The translations under genes were made by a program, and so were the position numbers. The notes below the pieces were generated by a model. That model was not told where the DNA came from. It saw only the letters and a program-made list of their open reading frames with translations, and searched no databases. 64,000 bases of DNA from Bretschneidera sinensis (taxonomy: Eukaryota; Streptophyta; Magnoliopsida; Brassicales; Akaniaceae). Location of the stretch: NCBI GenBank assembly GCA_023935145.1, contig CM043702.1, positions 107,309,088 to 107,373,087 on the forward strand. Reading direction: 5' to 3'. This document shows positions 1 to 12,323 of this stretch, piece after piece (the stretch's first letter is position 1; each line of letters opens with the position of its first letter).

Positions 1-1516
1 AACAAATACAGTTGTTCAATTTTGCGATCAAGGTATTATCTTCGTGGAGTTTAATGTTTGCTATGATTAAGAGGTAATTTAAAAGAAAATAAAAAAAAGA
101 ATTAAAGTTAGGAAAGTAAAAAAAAAGGTCAAAATCTCCTATTTTGAGTGTCTGTCTTTTGAGCTTAATAATTTTTTACTCACATAACTTGATACCTTGC
201 CCTTTTTATAATCAATGTAATTTTTAATTAGTTTCCAAACGATATATTGTGGGAATATTTATAATGTAAGATGAGTGAGGTCTTATATATTTCCCGAAAC
301 AGGTCTAAAACTTACTAGTTTTAATGCGATAACTCTCATTTAAAATTAGTAATGAATTTTAATGTGAGATCAATTGAGATTGAGATTAGACTCCCTAATA
401 TTTTCAAGAAGTATAAAAGCCTCCTAATTCATCTGGAAGAGCTCGCACGGCCTGTTTGAAGTTGAGGTTCAAAATCTGTAATTTTTTTTTTTGTTCAAAG
501 TGTTAATTAGATTTTGAAAATTACCTCAATGGAGGTTCCTTTGCCACCAAGTTGGTCAGACCTGATTTCTTACTCTAGTAGAACCTCTTTCAAATAATAA
601 ATACTCCTATATAACATCTTTAGAGGGACCTTTGGACTTTTTGGCCGAGTATACATTGAATTTTCGGATTTTGAGAGAATTAGAGAGAAAACATGCCCTA
701 AACTTGAGTTTAGTGAGAGAAACCCTAAAATCTTGAGCCAAACCTTAACAATACTTCCATAGAGTCAAAATTTTGTTTTCTAAATAATAAAATAAAATAA
801 AACAAGTTATCTTTAATCATAGCAACAAGAACAAAGCCAAGAATTGTGTTGGAATTGCAAATCGTTCAAGAGTAAACTTCTTCCTGAGAGGAACAAAGAG
901 ATTGCTCCAACCCCCCATTCGATGAAGGAAAGAAGTTTTGTGATCCTTATCTTCCATGCTCTAATGCTAAAGGAACATCTCAAAACATTTCTTTCATCTT
1001 CGCAAGCATCTAAGTATGCTTCAAAGGTAAAATTCAATCTATTTTCTTTCAAAGTTCTTAATTTTTTCTTGTTATCATATTATTCATCTTTATAAATTGA
1101 TTGCTTGCTTGAGTAAGTGTTTTTATATGATTAAATGATTTGAGATTAATAATATGTTAGTTTGAAATATAATATGTATATTTAGATAATTTAAAACTCA
1201 TTAGTAGAAAACCCTAGAAATTAAAAAAAAAAAAAAACTATTAGAAGTTGGAACACATTCTGACATAGGCACCACTTTTATAAAAATTAAGCCTTGAAGC
1301 CACTTTAAAGTGGAACCCAATCCTAGAAAATGTCCAGACTTATCTTTTGTTCTTTATTTCCTATGATACTTGATTTCCATGCTTGAATGATTAAAAACTT
1401 GTTTGCATAAGTTATATAATGTCTCTAAATAACCTAAAAGGACATGCTCTAACATTGATTTTGTGATTTAGGATGATAGAGTATATTTTAATTGTTTATG
1501 GATGTTTAGGTGATTT
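1..1516. other. Unassigned AT-rich DNA left of G1
   Basis: No open reading frame, domain or RNA gene is recognisable. The stretch holds A/T runs (for example near 110-125, 480-492 and 1219-1237) and a TATA-like string with TATAAAAG near 410. A weak exon/donor-like AAAG|GTAAAA occurs at about 1024-1030, but no coding frame continues from it. It may be host DNA or an old LTR that I cannot pair with another copy. Homology to the G1 LTR starts abruptly near 1517. Confidence 0.4.
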
Positions 1517-1961
1517 AGGCTGTGTGTGTTTTTAGCGTGGTAGAAGTGGTTTTTGCGGATTAAACTGTGTTGATTCAGGAAGAACCAGGAGATGAGCCAT
1601 ATATTCTTGGAAAAATTCGGATGTCTATTTTCTGAAAAATTTTACAGCTTGTAAATATGATTTTTCTAGAGAAAGTTATTCCAGTTTTAGTAGTCAAAGG
1701 TTAGGATGTGCGTGATTTCTGCGTGGCAGAAGTGAAGGAGCTATTAAATTCTGATTTTTTTTGGGATTTGCACAGGTTGGATAGTAGCAAACACACAACC
1801 TGGACAGCAGCAGAACTGGGCCTGGATAGCAGCAGAAGCACACGGCCTGAACAGAAACCCTAGAGCAACTTTCCTGTCTACAAAGCCATCTCCATACAGC
1901 TCTATATATAGGAATTTTAGACTCGGAGAAGGGAGGAGACGATGGCAGTTCTCGGAGAGAT
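1517..1961 (+). repeat. G1 5' LTR, first part (truncated at its left)
   Basis: It matches the G1 3' LTR from about 14587 to 15077, including one 185-base unit (anchor GATTAAACTG at 1558) and the run of CTGGACAGCAGCAG-like repeats. A TATA box lies at 1903-1910 (TATATATA), matching 15018-15025 in the 3' LTR. The first part of the LTR (equivalent of 14266-14586) is missing. Copia-1 interrupts it at 1961/1962. Confidence 0.8.
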
Positions 1962-2821
1962 TGTTGGAAAGCACCTCAAGATGCCTAGGTGGTGATCTTC
2001 CAAACACCCAAGTCTACAATGACTTGTAATGAACAGAAACAAACCAATCCAAGAAAGAACACAAGCAATTGTTAACAAGGTTCGGCAAATGCATACATCC
2101 CCGTGAGCTACTCCGAGCTCTTTGCACTAAATCAATGAGTTCTTACAATTACAGAAACACCTCCTCAAGACCCCTTTTGTTCTTGATACATGAAAGAAGA
2201 GAAAAGAAAGAGATAAGAACTAAGTGTTTCCATGGAATTTTCTCCAAGAAAATTCCAATTACAAAGCCCTTGAACCCCTCTTCTTGTATGCTCTCTCTCT
2301 TAATCCCAACCACTTTTGAATGAGATCTATTCTAGTGCCCCTCTTGTGTTTTGTGCCTTTGCACTCTCACACTTGCACTTGAATTCTCTTCTATGATGAT
2401 CTTGTTAATGTTTTGTGTCATGATTGAAGCTAGATGACCCTTTATATAGTGCACCAACTTCTTGAACCAATCTTGAAGTCAATCTCAACCCTTAGATCTT
2501 GAGGACTAATCAATCATAGCTCTCCAACAAGTTTAAGTGATCCTGTGTGTTTTAATCAAGCCCCATGCACCAGGAGAATAGTGCTGGAAAAAAGGCATCA
2601 GGTGTGCCTTCGTGCTGAGTCTTAGAACAGGGTGGGTTGAGGCTCAGAACTTGGTGCCCTGCTAGAGGCTGCGGTGTGGACACCTGGAGCCACGGCGTGG
2701 ACACCTTGAGTTGAACTCCCAGACATAATGGAGGTCGCGGTGCCCAAGGCTGGGCCACGGCGCACAACTAGACCTGATGCTAAACTCTTCAACTGTTTAA
2801 TTCTTTGAAAAATTCCCAACA
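1962..2821 (-). repeat. Copia-1 3' LTR
   Basis: It begins TGTTGG and ends CCAACA on the plus strand and pairs with 7156-7995. The minus-strand TATA box TATATAAA is at 2441-2448. A GC-rich patch with repeated GCGGTGTGGACACC-like words occupies about 2660-2765. A minus-strand purine tract (AAAGGTAGAGATT) abuts it at 2822-2834, as expected for the 3' LTR. Confidence 0.92.
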
Positions 2822-2834
2822 AATCTCTACCTTT

Positions 2835-4660
2835 GTCAAAGCAATTAAACCCGAACCCATTGTGCAGAGAACTCAGGATCCAAACTGAACTTAATGTCAC
2901 TATATCAACTAACTCCAATCTTAAGAAGTCCAAGGCAATGATTGAACTTACTTAGAGGTAGAACTTTAGTACCTAAATCTGCAGGATTTTCTTCCGTGGC
3001 TACCTTGTCCACATGAATGCATCATTCCGTAACATTTTCCCTAATGAAATGATACCGAACATCCATATGCTTTGTCCTCTCATGGAACACCGGATTCTTA
3101 CATAAGTGCAATGTACTTTGGCTATCCGAATACACCACCACTTGCTCTTTTAGGACCGTCAACTCTTCCACCAACCCTTTGCACCACATAGCCTCCTTAA
3201 TGGCTTTCGTTGCCGCTATATACTCAGCCTTGGTTGTTGAGAGTTCTACCACCGGCTGCAACTTAGCCTTCCAACTTATACAATATCCGTTTAAGTTGAA
3301 GATGTAGGAGGTAATCGATCTTCTTTTATCCTGATCTGCTCCGTAGTCCAAATCAGCATGACCCTCTAGACATATGGACTTACTCCTCATCTCATAAACC
3401 AGCCCCACATCTGGGCTTCCCTTCAAGTACCTCAGCAACCACTTCATCCCAAGCCAATACTCTTTTCCGAGATTACTCATAAACCTGTTGAGGACACTTA
3501 TTGCATGAGCAAAGTCAGGTTTAGTGCTTACCATGGTGAACATTACAGATCCAACCACACTAGAGTAAGGTACCTTTTCCATTTCTTTTTTCTCCTCATC
3601 CGTTCTCGGACATTGATCACTGGAGAACTTGAAATGACCAGCAAAGAGAACCTTCACTGGTTTGCTATCTTCCATAGAAAACTTAAATATCATCTTTTCT
3701 ATGTAGGAAGACTGAGAAACCTTCAACCTGTTTCTCTCTTTTTCCTGGATTATGCTCATCTCAAAGATCTTCTGTGTATGGCCAAGATCCTTCATCTCAA
3801 ACTCTGAGCTGAGTTGAGACTTCAACTTTTCTATCCTCTCCTTGTTGTTCCCAACCAACAGTATATCATTGACATAGATGAGAATAATCACCATTTCCTC
3901 CACCTTGTGCCCCTTGTAGTACAAGCACGAATCATAGTAGATCCTCATGAAACCTAAACTAGTTACAAAGGAATCGAACCTCTTATTCCATTGCCGAGGT
4001 GATCGCTTCAGGCCATAGAGAGATTTCTTCAATTGGCACACCATATCTCCCTGCCTTCCTTCCTCATAGCCTTTAGGTTGCCTCATGTAGATGGTTTCAT
4101 CAAGCTCTCCATGTAAGAATGTTGTCTTCATATCCATTTGCTCGATTTCCCAATTAAATTGGACCACCATTGCTAACACTATCCTTATCGTCTTGTATTT
4201 CACAACCGGTGAGAATATTTCGGTGAAATCTATGCCTTTTCTTTATGTGAACCCCTTCACCACCAGCCTAGCCTTATGCCAGACTTCATCCCCCGGATCC
4301 CTTCTTTGATCTTGTAAATCCATTTACAATCCACAACTCTCTGTTTTTCTGGTTTGGACACCAATTCCTAAGAGTTATTCTTCCTCAAAGAATCCATTTC
4401 TTCCTCAATAGCTAGCTGCCACTTTGATGAATCTTTATATTCCATGGCATCCATGTAAGTTTCTAGTTCAACCCCTCCTTCTGAATAAGGAGCTGCTATA
4501 TTAGCATCCGCAAAACCATATCTCAAAGGTGGTCTGACCACCCTCCTTTCCCGGTCCCTTGTGAGCTGATAATCATTCTGATTTGCTGCATCATCCCCTT
4601 CTAGTTCAGCCTCCTATTGAGTGTCTTGAGCTTGGCCTGCATCAATGGGATTTACCTGGT
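2835..4660 (-). pseudogene. Copia-1 RT and RNase H, catalytically altered
   Basis: The longest open piece (4203-3022) covers most of the reverse transcriptase and the RNase H of a Tnt1-like Copia polyprotein. It contains QMDMKTTFLHGELDE, SLYGLK.SPRQWNKRFDSF, the RT active-site box, then the LSTTKAEYIAA and VYSDSQSTLHLCKN segments of RNase H. The active-site box reads YVND at 3865-3876, where the family has two aspartates, so copying activity should be lost. The upstream RT part (4204-4660) continues in shifted frames with stops. The C-terminal tail runs to about 2840, next to the purine tract. Clearly a dead copy. Confidence 0.9.
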
Positions 4661-5995
4661 CTAGACCCTCTTGCCTTCATTGCTCTACCTGAACTGAATT
4701 TTCCATGATGCTATACTCCCCAAATACCGGGCTGGTTTGCCCATTATCCCCTGCAGGGTTAGTTTTCTCCAAATAGGGAAATAACAATTCATTAAAAATG
4801 ACATCCCTACTTATTATGAGTTTAGTCCCTTTAGGCTCTAAGGACCACAATTTATACCCCTTAACCCCATCACCATACCCTAGAAACACACATTTTCTAA
4901 ACCTTGGGCTAAGTTTATTATCTTTTTGATGTGCAAACGCAGCACATCCAAAAGTCCTAAGGTTGCTTAGTCTTGAGCTCTAAAGCTCTAGAGGGTGATC
5001 TATTAACCAAATATGCAGCAGTAGACACAGCTTCCCCCCAAAAATATTTTGGTAAACTAGACCCAATTAACATGCACCTAACCTTTTCCAGAAGGGTCCT
5101 ATTCATCCTCTCAGCAACTTCATTTTGCTGAGGGGTTTTCACAACCGTTCTATGTCTTAGAATCCTATTTAACTTATAGAATTTATCAAAATCCTTATTA
5201 AAAAATTTTAAGCCATTATCGGTTCTTAGCACCTTAACTACCCTACCCGTTTGAGTCTTCAACAACTTTTTCCACACCACAAATTTATTCAAAGCATCTG
5301 ATTTATTTTTTAGCAAATAAACCCAAACCTTTCTTGAATAATCATCAATTAAAGAAAGAAAGTAACGATTACCTCCTTGTGTTAGTGTTCTTGCTGGTCC
5401 CCAAAGATCCGCATGAATGTAGTCAAGAATGCCCTTAGACTTGTGCACTCTGGTGTTGAAGCTGACTCGATGTTGCTTCCCAAGAACGCAACTCTTGCAG
5501 AAATCAAGTTTCTCAACCTTGTCACCATCAAGTAGACCATTCTTGCTGAGAACTTGCAACTCCTTTTCACTTATATGTCCCAAGCGATTGTGCCAAAGTA
5601 CTGCATTATCCATCTCAGCTATCAAGCTTGCTGCTTGATCATTGATTTTTGTTTCTCTGATCATCTCATAGAGACCATCCTTTATTGTTGCTTTGATCAT
5701 TATCAAAGATCCCTTGGTTACCTTGATTTTTCCTCCCTCTGCTTTGTATGTGTACCCCATGGAATCTAGTTTCCCCAGTGAGATCAAATTTCTTCTTAAA
5801 TTCAGGAGATACCTCACATTCCGCAGCAGCCTTGTGACTCCACTAAACATCCTAAATTGGATGTCTCCTATCCCCTCACTTGGCAAGAAGTTTCATTCCC
5901 CAAGAAAATCTTTCCATAATTGGTTTCCTTGAAATTCTTGAACCAATCCCTGTGAGGGCACATGTGATAAGTGCACCTAGAATCTTGGATCCATT
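4661..5995 (-). pseudogene. Copia-1 protease and integrase region
   Basis: The order is protease end, GAG-pre-integrase zinc finger and integrase core. The protease active site at about 5976-5984 reads DSR instead of DSG. The HNRLGH...CKSC zinc finger is intact. The integrase catalytic triad is visible: D in HADLWGP, D in LRTDNG, and E in QNEVAERMN. The long frame is 5886-4957; a shifted frame continues the integrase C-terminus (4889-4677, starting FLGYGDGVKGY). Stops and frameshifts separate the pieces. The region would cut the polyprotein and insert the DNA copy if intact. Confidence 0.88.
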
Positions 5996-6881
5996 TCTCA
6001 CTACCTTGCCTCCTGCTCACATTTGAGCACACAACAAGAACATCATCTTGCTACTCTCATTTGGCAACCGAAGCCTCTCCATTGTTGGTATGGCTTCTTC
6101 CTCTCTCATCCCACAACTTCTTCTTCCAATCTTTCTTGAAATGACCCTCCTTATTGCAGTAGTAGCATCGCTTCCCTTCAAACTTCGATTTGGAATGCGA
6201 TCTCCTATAGCTCTACCCTCTACCCTTTGATTTCTTCCAGTAATCGCTATGGATGCTACTGCCATTTCGAGTTGCTGGCCTTCCTCTAACAAACAGTCTT
6301 TCTCCACTTGATGCTTCCCTCATCTTGGCTTTGAAATCATGAGCCCTTATAGCATTGATCACAATTTCCTTGGTTAGTGTATCTCTTCCATATTTAATAG
6401 CATTATTCAAACTTTCAAAATAATCAGGAAGAAAATTCAATAACATAACAACCAATTGTTCATCCGGGAATGTTATACTACAACTAGCCAAATCTTGAAC
6501 TAGTTTATTAAACACATCAAGATTATCTTGCAACTCTTTATTAGGATCTATTTTAAAAGCAAAGATTTGTTTAAGAAGATAAATCTTATTAGGGAGAGTT
6601 TTGGTAAGAAATAGCTCATCTAGTTTCTTCCATATGACAGTTGGATCTTCCGAGTCACTGCACTCACTTGTGACACTATCTGACATGTGCAGAAAGATGG
6701 TGCTATAAGACATCTTCTTCATCTCAATCCGCTGGACTTCCATGATACTTGCTGGAAAAGTATCATTTTCTCTAATAGCCAAGTCCACCTTCTGTTACAT
6801 AAGAACAGCCTTAATCTTCTGCTTTCAAAGGGCAAAGTCTCCGTTTCCATCAAACTTCCCAACAATGAAATTTGAACCCAT
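5996..6881 (-). pseudogene. Copia-1 gag
   Basis: The start is the ATG at 6881 (MGSNF), which matches the start of Copia-2 gag. The capsid-like part follows, with the longest open piece at 6788-6213. Two in-frame stops early in the protein fall where the family has W and Q, consistent with TGG-to-TGA and CAA-to-TAA changes. The zinc knuckle at about 6126-6170 reads CYYCNKEGHFKKDW, so the last zinc-binding Cys has become Trp. The product would package the element RNA. Confidence 0.85.
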
Positions 6882-7090
6882 CTTGCGGAGAAAATCCCAA
6901 GATTTATGCAGCACCCATAATTGCTTTCCAACTTCTAAATCTCAAGAACTTGATCAAATCTTGATCCTAACACCGTTCTTGAATAACCCTTAAGAACCCC
7001 ATCAGATCTTGATCTCAGTACCGTTCTTGAATCACCCAAGAAGTTGACCTTTGATTCTTATCGCCTTGCTCCGATACCCCAACTGTATAA

Positions 7091-7155
7091 GCTCTGATAC
7101 CACTGTATCACCAGCAAAGAATCGTTTGATTCTTGGAACCGAGCTCTGATACCAC
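7091..7155 (-). other. Copia-1 primer-binding site, with a second copy
   Basis: The minus-strand TGGTATCAGAGC, complementary to the 3' end of initiator Met tRNA, is at 7143-7154, one base from the LTR. An identical 12-mer lies 52 bases further in at 7091-7102. Only the first is positioned normally. Confidence 0.85.
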
Positions 7156-7995
7156 TATTGGAAATCACCTCAAGTTGCCTAGGTGGTGGTCTTCCAAACA
7201 CCTAAGTCTAGAATGACTTTTAATGAACAGAAACAAACCATTCCAAGAAAGAACACAAGCAATTGTTATCGAGGTTTGGCAAATGCCTACGACCCCGTGA
7301 GCTACTCCAAGCTCTCTACACTAAATCAATGAGTTCTTACAATTACAGTAACACATCCTCAAGAAACCTCTTGTTCTTGATACCTGAAAGAAGAGAAAAG
7401 TAAGAGATAAGAACTAAGTATTTCCCTGGAATTTTCCCTAAGAAAATTCCAATTACAAAGCCCTTGAACCCCTCTTCTTGTATGCTCTCTCTCTCAATCC
7501 CAGCCACTCTTGAATGAGATCTATTCTAGTGCCACTCTTGTGTTTTGTGTCTTTGCACTCTCACACTTTCACTTGAATTCTCTTGTATGATGATCTTGTT
7601 AATTTTTGTGTCATGATTGAAGCTAGATGACCCTTTATATAGTGCACCAACTTCTTGAACCAATTTTGAGGTCAATCTCAACCTTTAGATCTTGAGGACC
7701 AATCAATCATAGCCCTCCAACAAGTCTAAGTGATCCTATGCATTTTAATCAAGCCCCACGCACTAGGAGAAGAGTGCTGAAAAAAAAGACATCAGGTTTG
7801 CCTTCGTACTGAGGCTTGGAATAGGGCGTGCTGAGGCTTAAAACTTTGTGCCTTGCTGGAGGCCATGACGTGGACACCTTGAGCTGCGGCGTGGACACCT
7901 TGAGCTGAACTCCCGGACACGCTAGAGGCCACGGCACATAACCAGACCTGATGCTAAACTCTTCAACTGTTTAATTCTTTGACAAATTCCCAACA
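7156..7995 (-). repeat. Copia-1 5' LTR
   Basis: It pairs with 1962-2821. Its first bases on the plus strand read TATTGG where the partner has TGTTGG, one terminal change. TATA box TATATAAA on the minus strand is at 7634-7641. It ends CCAACA at 7995, followed by G1 LTR sequence. Confidence 0.9.
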
Positions 7996-8931
7996 GATAT
8001 ATTATCAACAAGAGTTTTGGGAGATTGAAGGAAGAGATGATTTCTTTCATCAAGATGGTTTATCCAGAGATTGAAGAAGACAATCAATCGCTTCAAGACT
8101 TTGAGGATTCATCTTGTAATTTGGGAAGAAATTCTATCTTTGCTCCTTTTGTCCTTCAATATGCTTGTAACCCTAGTATTTGAATTCTGTGATTGGGATT
8201 TAAACATGAACGATTGAATGCATTGTTGGGCGTTTGGCTTAGCTGCCTTAATTCTTTTGGATATTTTGGTAGATTTAGTTTTATGAAATTTTTCAGATTA
8301 TTTCTTATTCAATATTCTTCATACCTTTGATTATTTCTTGTGGATTAGCCATCTATTATTGATAGCCAAGGTTAATATTCGAGATTAGGTTGAGGACAAA
8401 TCATCTAGACCTAATTAAGCTTTCTTGAATAAGAATTTAAATCAGGATTCAAATCAAATTGTGATTTAGGTGGTTGAGTTTTCCTTATACTTAATTTAAC
8501 TAATTAATGGATGAACACGATCCATGGGATTTAATTAATTAGTTATAAATTGAGAATAAACACGATCAATGGCATTCTTTAGTCTTAGCGAAAATACCAA
8601 TAATCTTGGATGTTAATTAATTCTTTATATTCACCAAATGTTCCAATTCATGATTGGATAGCAAGCTAAACTCCCAATTGTTCTTATTGATTATACTTAT
8701 CTCTTAATAATTCGTTTTGTTTAATTTTCTTAATTGTTTTAATTTCAATTTTCTCATCACCAATCTTTTAATTACAGTGTTTAGGATTTAATTTCAGAGT
8801 TTGTTTTAGGAATTTAAGAAAGTAATTTAGGATTTAAACCATTGCAATTCCTTGAGAGATCGACCTCGAGAGTAAACTCATCGCAATACTATTTGTGATT
8901 CGTGCATTTGCAAGCATTTAAAATTTGCACA
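7996..8931 (+). repeat. G1 5' LTR, second part
   Basis: It continues the 5' LTR after Copia-1 and matches 15077-16039 almost throughout, for example the ATGAACACGATCCATGGGAT string at 8512-8531 and at 15580-15599. It ends GCACA at 8931. The 3' LTR has an extra 41-base repeat near its end that this copy lacks. Confidence 0.85.
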
Positions 8932-8940
8932 CCAAGTTTT

Positions 8941-8958
8941 TAGCGCCGTTGCCAGGGA
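8941..8958 (+). other. G1 primer-binding site (tRNA-Asp type)
   Basis: TAGCGCCGTTGCCAGGGA matches the complement of the plant tRNA-Asp 3' end (TGGCGCCGTTGCCGGGGA) at 16 of 18 bases. Both differences are G to A. It lies 9 bases inside the LTR end. Confidence 0.85.
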
Positions 8959-9149
8959 ATTGACGTTTAATTCTTTAGTTATTTTCTTTGTTTTTATTTT
9001 TATTTTATTTCTTTTCTTTCTTTTAGATGTAATTTTTATTTCTTTTATTTTGTCAAGTTTTCTTTATTTTCTTATTGATTTTCTTGATTTAAATTGGCAT
9101 TAATTTGTTTCTTGATGTTCGCTCTCTTGATTCTTGGTAGCTTAATTTT

Positions 9150-10662
9150 TCTTTTTTTTTCTTCAGATACATGCACGGTAGAAGATCCTAAGGGAGAAAT
9201 CTAGTGCCAGCAATAGATAACATCCATAGGCTAAGGAAGACGTTACAGCCTACGGAAGAAGAAGAAATGGTTGAGGGAATAGAAAAAGAGGAGCCTGAAA
9301 GAATGGAAGGAGCTAAAAGACAAATTATGATGAAGGAGTATGCAAGGCCAATCATCGGCACTTCCACATCTTGCATCCAATTGGAGGAAGCTGCACGGAA
9401 TTATGAGATAAAAAAATATCCACTTTAGCATGCTTCTTTCATTCTACAGAATTCCAAATGAAGACCTATTAACCTTCATAAGGGATTTTTATGCAACAGT
9501 GCAGACTTTTCCTCTATAGGGGCTGAATGAGGATCAACTCAGGATGGGATGCTTCCCCTACATATTAAAAGATAGAGCAAAAGTGTGGTTGATGACTCTT
9601 CCACCTGGTTCTTTGACTACACGGGAAGTGGTCTACAATCGGTTCATGAACAAATTCTACTCCAAACAGAAGACCACTGAGTTAAGAATTAAGATTGCCA
9701 CGTTCTCACAAATGGAGGGAGAACCCTTCCATGAAGCATGAGACAAGTTCAAGATGCTTCTAATCTAGTGCCCCCACTATCATTACCCATTGCAGCTACA
9801 AAATCAATTATTCTATAGCGGATTGACACAACAGTGTCAATATACGGTTGATAACGCTATCGGTGGAGCCATGGGAGAAAAGACTGCTGAGAAGACATGG
9901 GAGCTATATGAGATGTTAGGTGCTAATTCCCAACAAAAGAGCGTAAGAGGAAGGAGAGTTAGGGTTAATGAATTGAGCTCCAACACTGATATGGCAATGC
10001 AACTTGCAGAGTTGACCAAACAACTCAAACTTCTCACTACCACAAACATGCCCAACAATGAGATATGTGGAGTTTATAGGGTTTTTGGTCATGGTGCTAA
10101 CACTTGTTCTTTGTTTTATGAATCTTATGTAGGAAATGAACAAGAACAAGTTAATGCAACGGAGTCTTACTAACCTAGGCCGAGGAATGATCCATATTCT
10201 AACACCTACAACCCTGGGTGGAGAAATCATTCCAATTTCTCCAAGAAGACTAACAACGCTCCTGTATATGCTCAAAGTTTAAGACTGGTTCAATATCAAA
10301 ACCAAGTTACACCACCCAATCAGTCTAGAAATCCAATTTTGGAGGAGAACTTGAGTGCTTTATTCAAGTTAACAAAGAGAACCATGAGAGATATAGCCAA
10401 AGGTTGGATTCGTTAGAGGCATCAATGAAGAAGATAGAAGTACAAGTTGGGCAACTTGCGGAACAATTGCAAGTACATCAAAAAGGGAAGTTTCCTAGCG
10501 AACCTGAGCAAGCAAAGGATATCATAGTGCTGCGAAGTGGTAAAATTCTTAACAACAATTCTAATGATAAAATTTCTTATGACTTGCCACGTGATGCTGG
10601 AAAATCAATTGAGAAGCAAAAAGAGCATGACACTCCTAAAGGAAATCTAGCCGAAGATCCAT
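9150..10662 (+). pseudogene. G1 gag, Athila-like, several stops
   Basis: The N-terminal piece (9204-9428, acidic, from MPAIDNIH) is followed by a frameshift. The capsid part at 9544-9741 reads RAKVWLMTLPPGSLTT, typical of Athila gag, with another stop before the next piece (9790-10173). The zinc knuckle near 10066-10107 reads CGVYRVFGHGANTC, so its second Cys is Tyr. A YSNTYNPGWRNHSNF stretch, common in this group, follows near 10195-10240, and a coiled-coil-like region (10404-10662) closes gag. At least four disablements are visible, so no product is expected. Confidence 0.85.
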
Positions 10663-10776
10663 AATCTTCTCAAACATCTGAGGAGAGTAAGGAGAGGGAG
10701 CCATCTTCCTTCACGACACTGCACAAGGCGACCGAGCCTTACAGGCCTCCTATTCCTTATCCAAGCCGTCTGAAGG

Positions 10777-11739
10777 ATGTTAAATAGGATAAGCATTCTT
10801 TTTGATATTTTTGACATGCTTTCTAAAGTGAATATTAATTTGCATCTTTTGGATGTTATCAGGAATGTGCCATCATATGCAAAATTCTTTAAGGAACTTA
10901 ACACCAAAAAGAGGAAATATGAGAAGAATGATAAAGTGATGGTGTCAGAAGTTGCTAGTGCAGTGCTCCAACAAAGCTTGCCACCTAAGCTGAAAGATCC
11001 TGAAAGTTTCATCATCAACATCATAATGGGAAACAAGAAGGTCACCAAAGCAATGTTAGACTTAGGAGCAAGTATAAATCTCACGCCATATTCGATATAC
11101 TTGCAACTAGGTTTTGAGGAGCTTAAGTCAACAACTATGTCCCTTCAACTCGCTGACAGGTTAATTAAATATCCTAAGGGAATAATTGAGGATATATTGG
11201 TGCAGGTAGACAAAGTGATTGTGCATATGGATTTCGTGGTATTGGCGATGGAAGGAACCCCATCTAAGGACAAAGAGCACACAATTCTTCTTGGTGAACC
11301 ATTTATGGCCACAACCAAGACTATTATTGATGTCTATAATGGGAGGTTAACGATGATAGTCTTGAGAGAGACTATACAATTTAAAGTGTTTGATTCTCTA
11401 ACCACTTCTTCTTCTATTTCCACTAACGATGACTGTTCTTTTATTAATTGTGTGGACTCACTTGTTTATGACACTTATTTACAGACTGAAATAGAGGACA
11501 AGCTTGAAGTTGCTCTTATAACAGAGAGAGTAGAGGAAACACTAGAAGAGGAGACCAAAGGGTATCATGAGATGTTAGATAGTGCAATACCAGTGTCACC
11601 CCAAGAAGAGTCTAGCAAACCTTTAGAATTGCCAAGTTTCGTACCTAGAGAGATACTACTCCACCTAGGCTTGAACTTAAAGTGTTACCTAAGCACCTTA
11701 AGTACATATTTTTTGGAGAAGGAGACACATATCCTGTGA
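10777..11739 (+). pseudogene. G1 aspartic protease region (open for 320 residues)
   Basis: This is the longest open piece of G1. The active site DLGAS lies in TKAMLDLGASINL at about residues 91-103, and the flap-side segment LGEPFMATTKT comes near residue 170. The fold and order match Athila polyproteins, where protease follows gag. The N-terminal part is the gag-protease linker (from LNRISILF). The frame ends near the start of RT, and the RT N-terminus continues in another frame from 11682. Although open, it has no gag start and no RT core, so I call it a remnant. Confidence 0.8.
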
Positions 11740-12323
11740 TTATTTCATCTACTTTGACCCAAACCCAAGAGGAAAGAGTTGTGAAGGAGCTTAGCAGACT
11801 TAGGAGAGCCATAGGATTGAGTATAAGTGACATCAAGGGTATTAGTCCTGCTACATGTATGCATAAGATCATTTTAGAGGACGGTGCTAAACCAATTGAG
11901 CTTGAGCATCGGGTGTATTGGGTAATCAAGGAGTTGAACATGGATATGGCAATGGCAGGAGAGAAGCGGTTACTACAACTCAATGAGTTATAAGAGATTC
12001 GTGGTGAAGCCTATGAGAATGCAAAGATCTATAAAGAACGCACTAAGTATTACCATAACCAAGGCCTTATCCGTAAGTCTCTTTATCCTGGAATGAAAGT
12101 TCTTTTGTTTAACACTCATTTCAAATTATTTCCGGGAAAATTGAAGTCAAGATGGTGCAGACTATTTTCGGTAGTCAACGTTTTTTCTCAAGGAGCGATA
12201 GAGTCGCTGAACCTGAAGACTCAAGTGACATTCAAGGTCAACAGGTATCGTGTAAAGCCTTACTTGGAAGGAGGCCATGAGAAGGGGGTTTTTGAGTGCA
12301 TTGAGGTGCACGATCCTGAATAA
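11682..12323 (+). pseudogene. G1 fused RT N-terminus and integrase C-terminus
   Basis: The first part (LPKHLKYIFFGEGDTYPVIIS, then DIKGISPATCMHKI) is the start of an Athila-type RT. At about 11911-11925 the sequence jumps straight to the integrase C-terminal part (KELNMDMAMAGEKRLLQLNEL, a stop, then NTHFKLFPGKLKSRW and FKVNRYRVKPYL). The RT core, RNase H and integrase core, normally about 2.5 kb, are missing. The junction lies inside an open frame (11682-11993), so the deletion kept or restored the frame. Confidence 0.85.

Larger units (their letters stand above)
1962..7995 (-). mobile_element. Copia-1: Tork/Tnt1-like Copia element in G1 5' LTR
   Basis: LTRs of about 850 bases (1962-2821 and 7156-7995) flank gag, protease, integrase and RT/RNase H in the Copia order, read on the minus strand. 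The primer-binding site TGGTATCAGAGC (initiator Met tRNA) lies at 7143-7154 and a purine tract lies just inside 2821. The element ends are TGTTGG and CCAACA. The flanks read GAGAT on the left and GATAT on the right. The uninterrupted G1 3' LTR reads GAGATATTATC near 15073, which shows the empty site. The coding region has several in-frame stops and frameshifts, and its RT catalytic motif is altered to YVND. The LTRs differ at roughly one base in ten over the first 260 by eye, so the copy is old. Confidence 0.92.
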
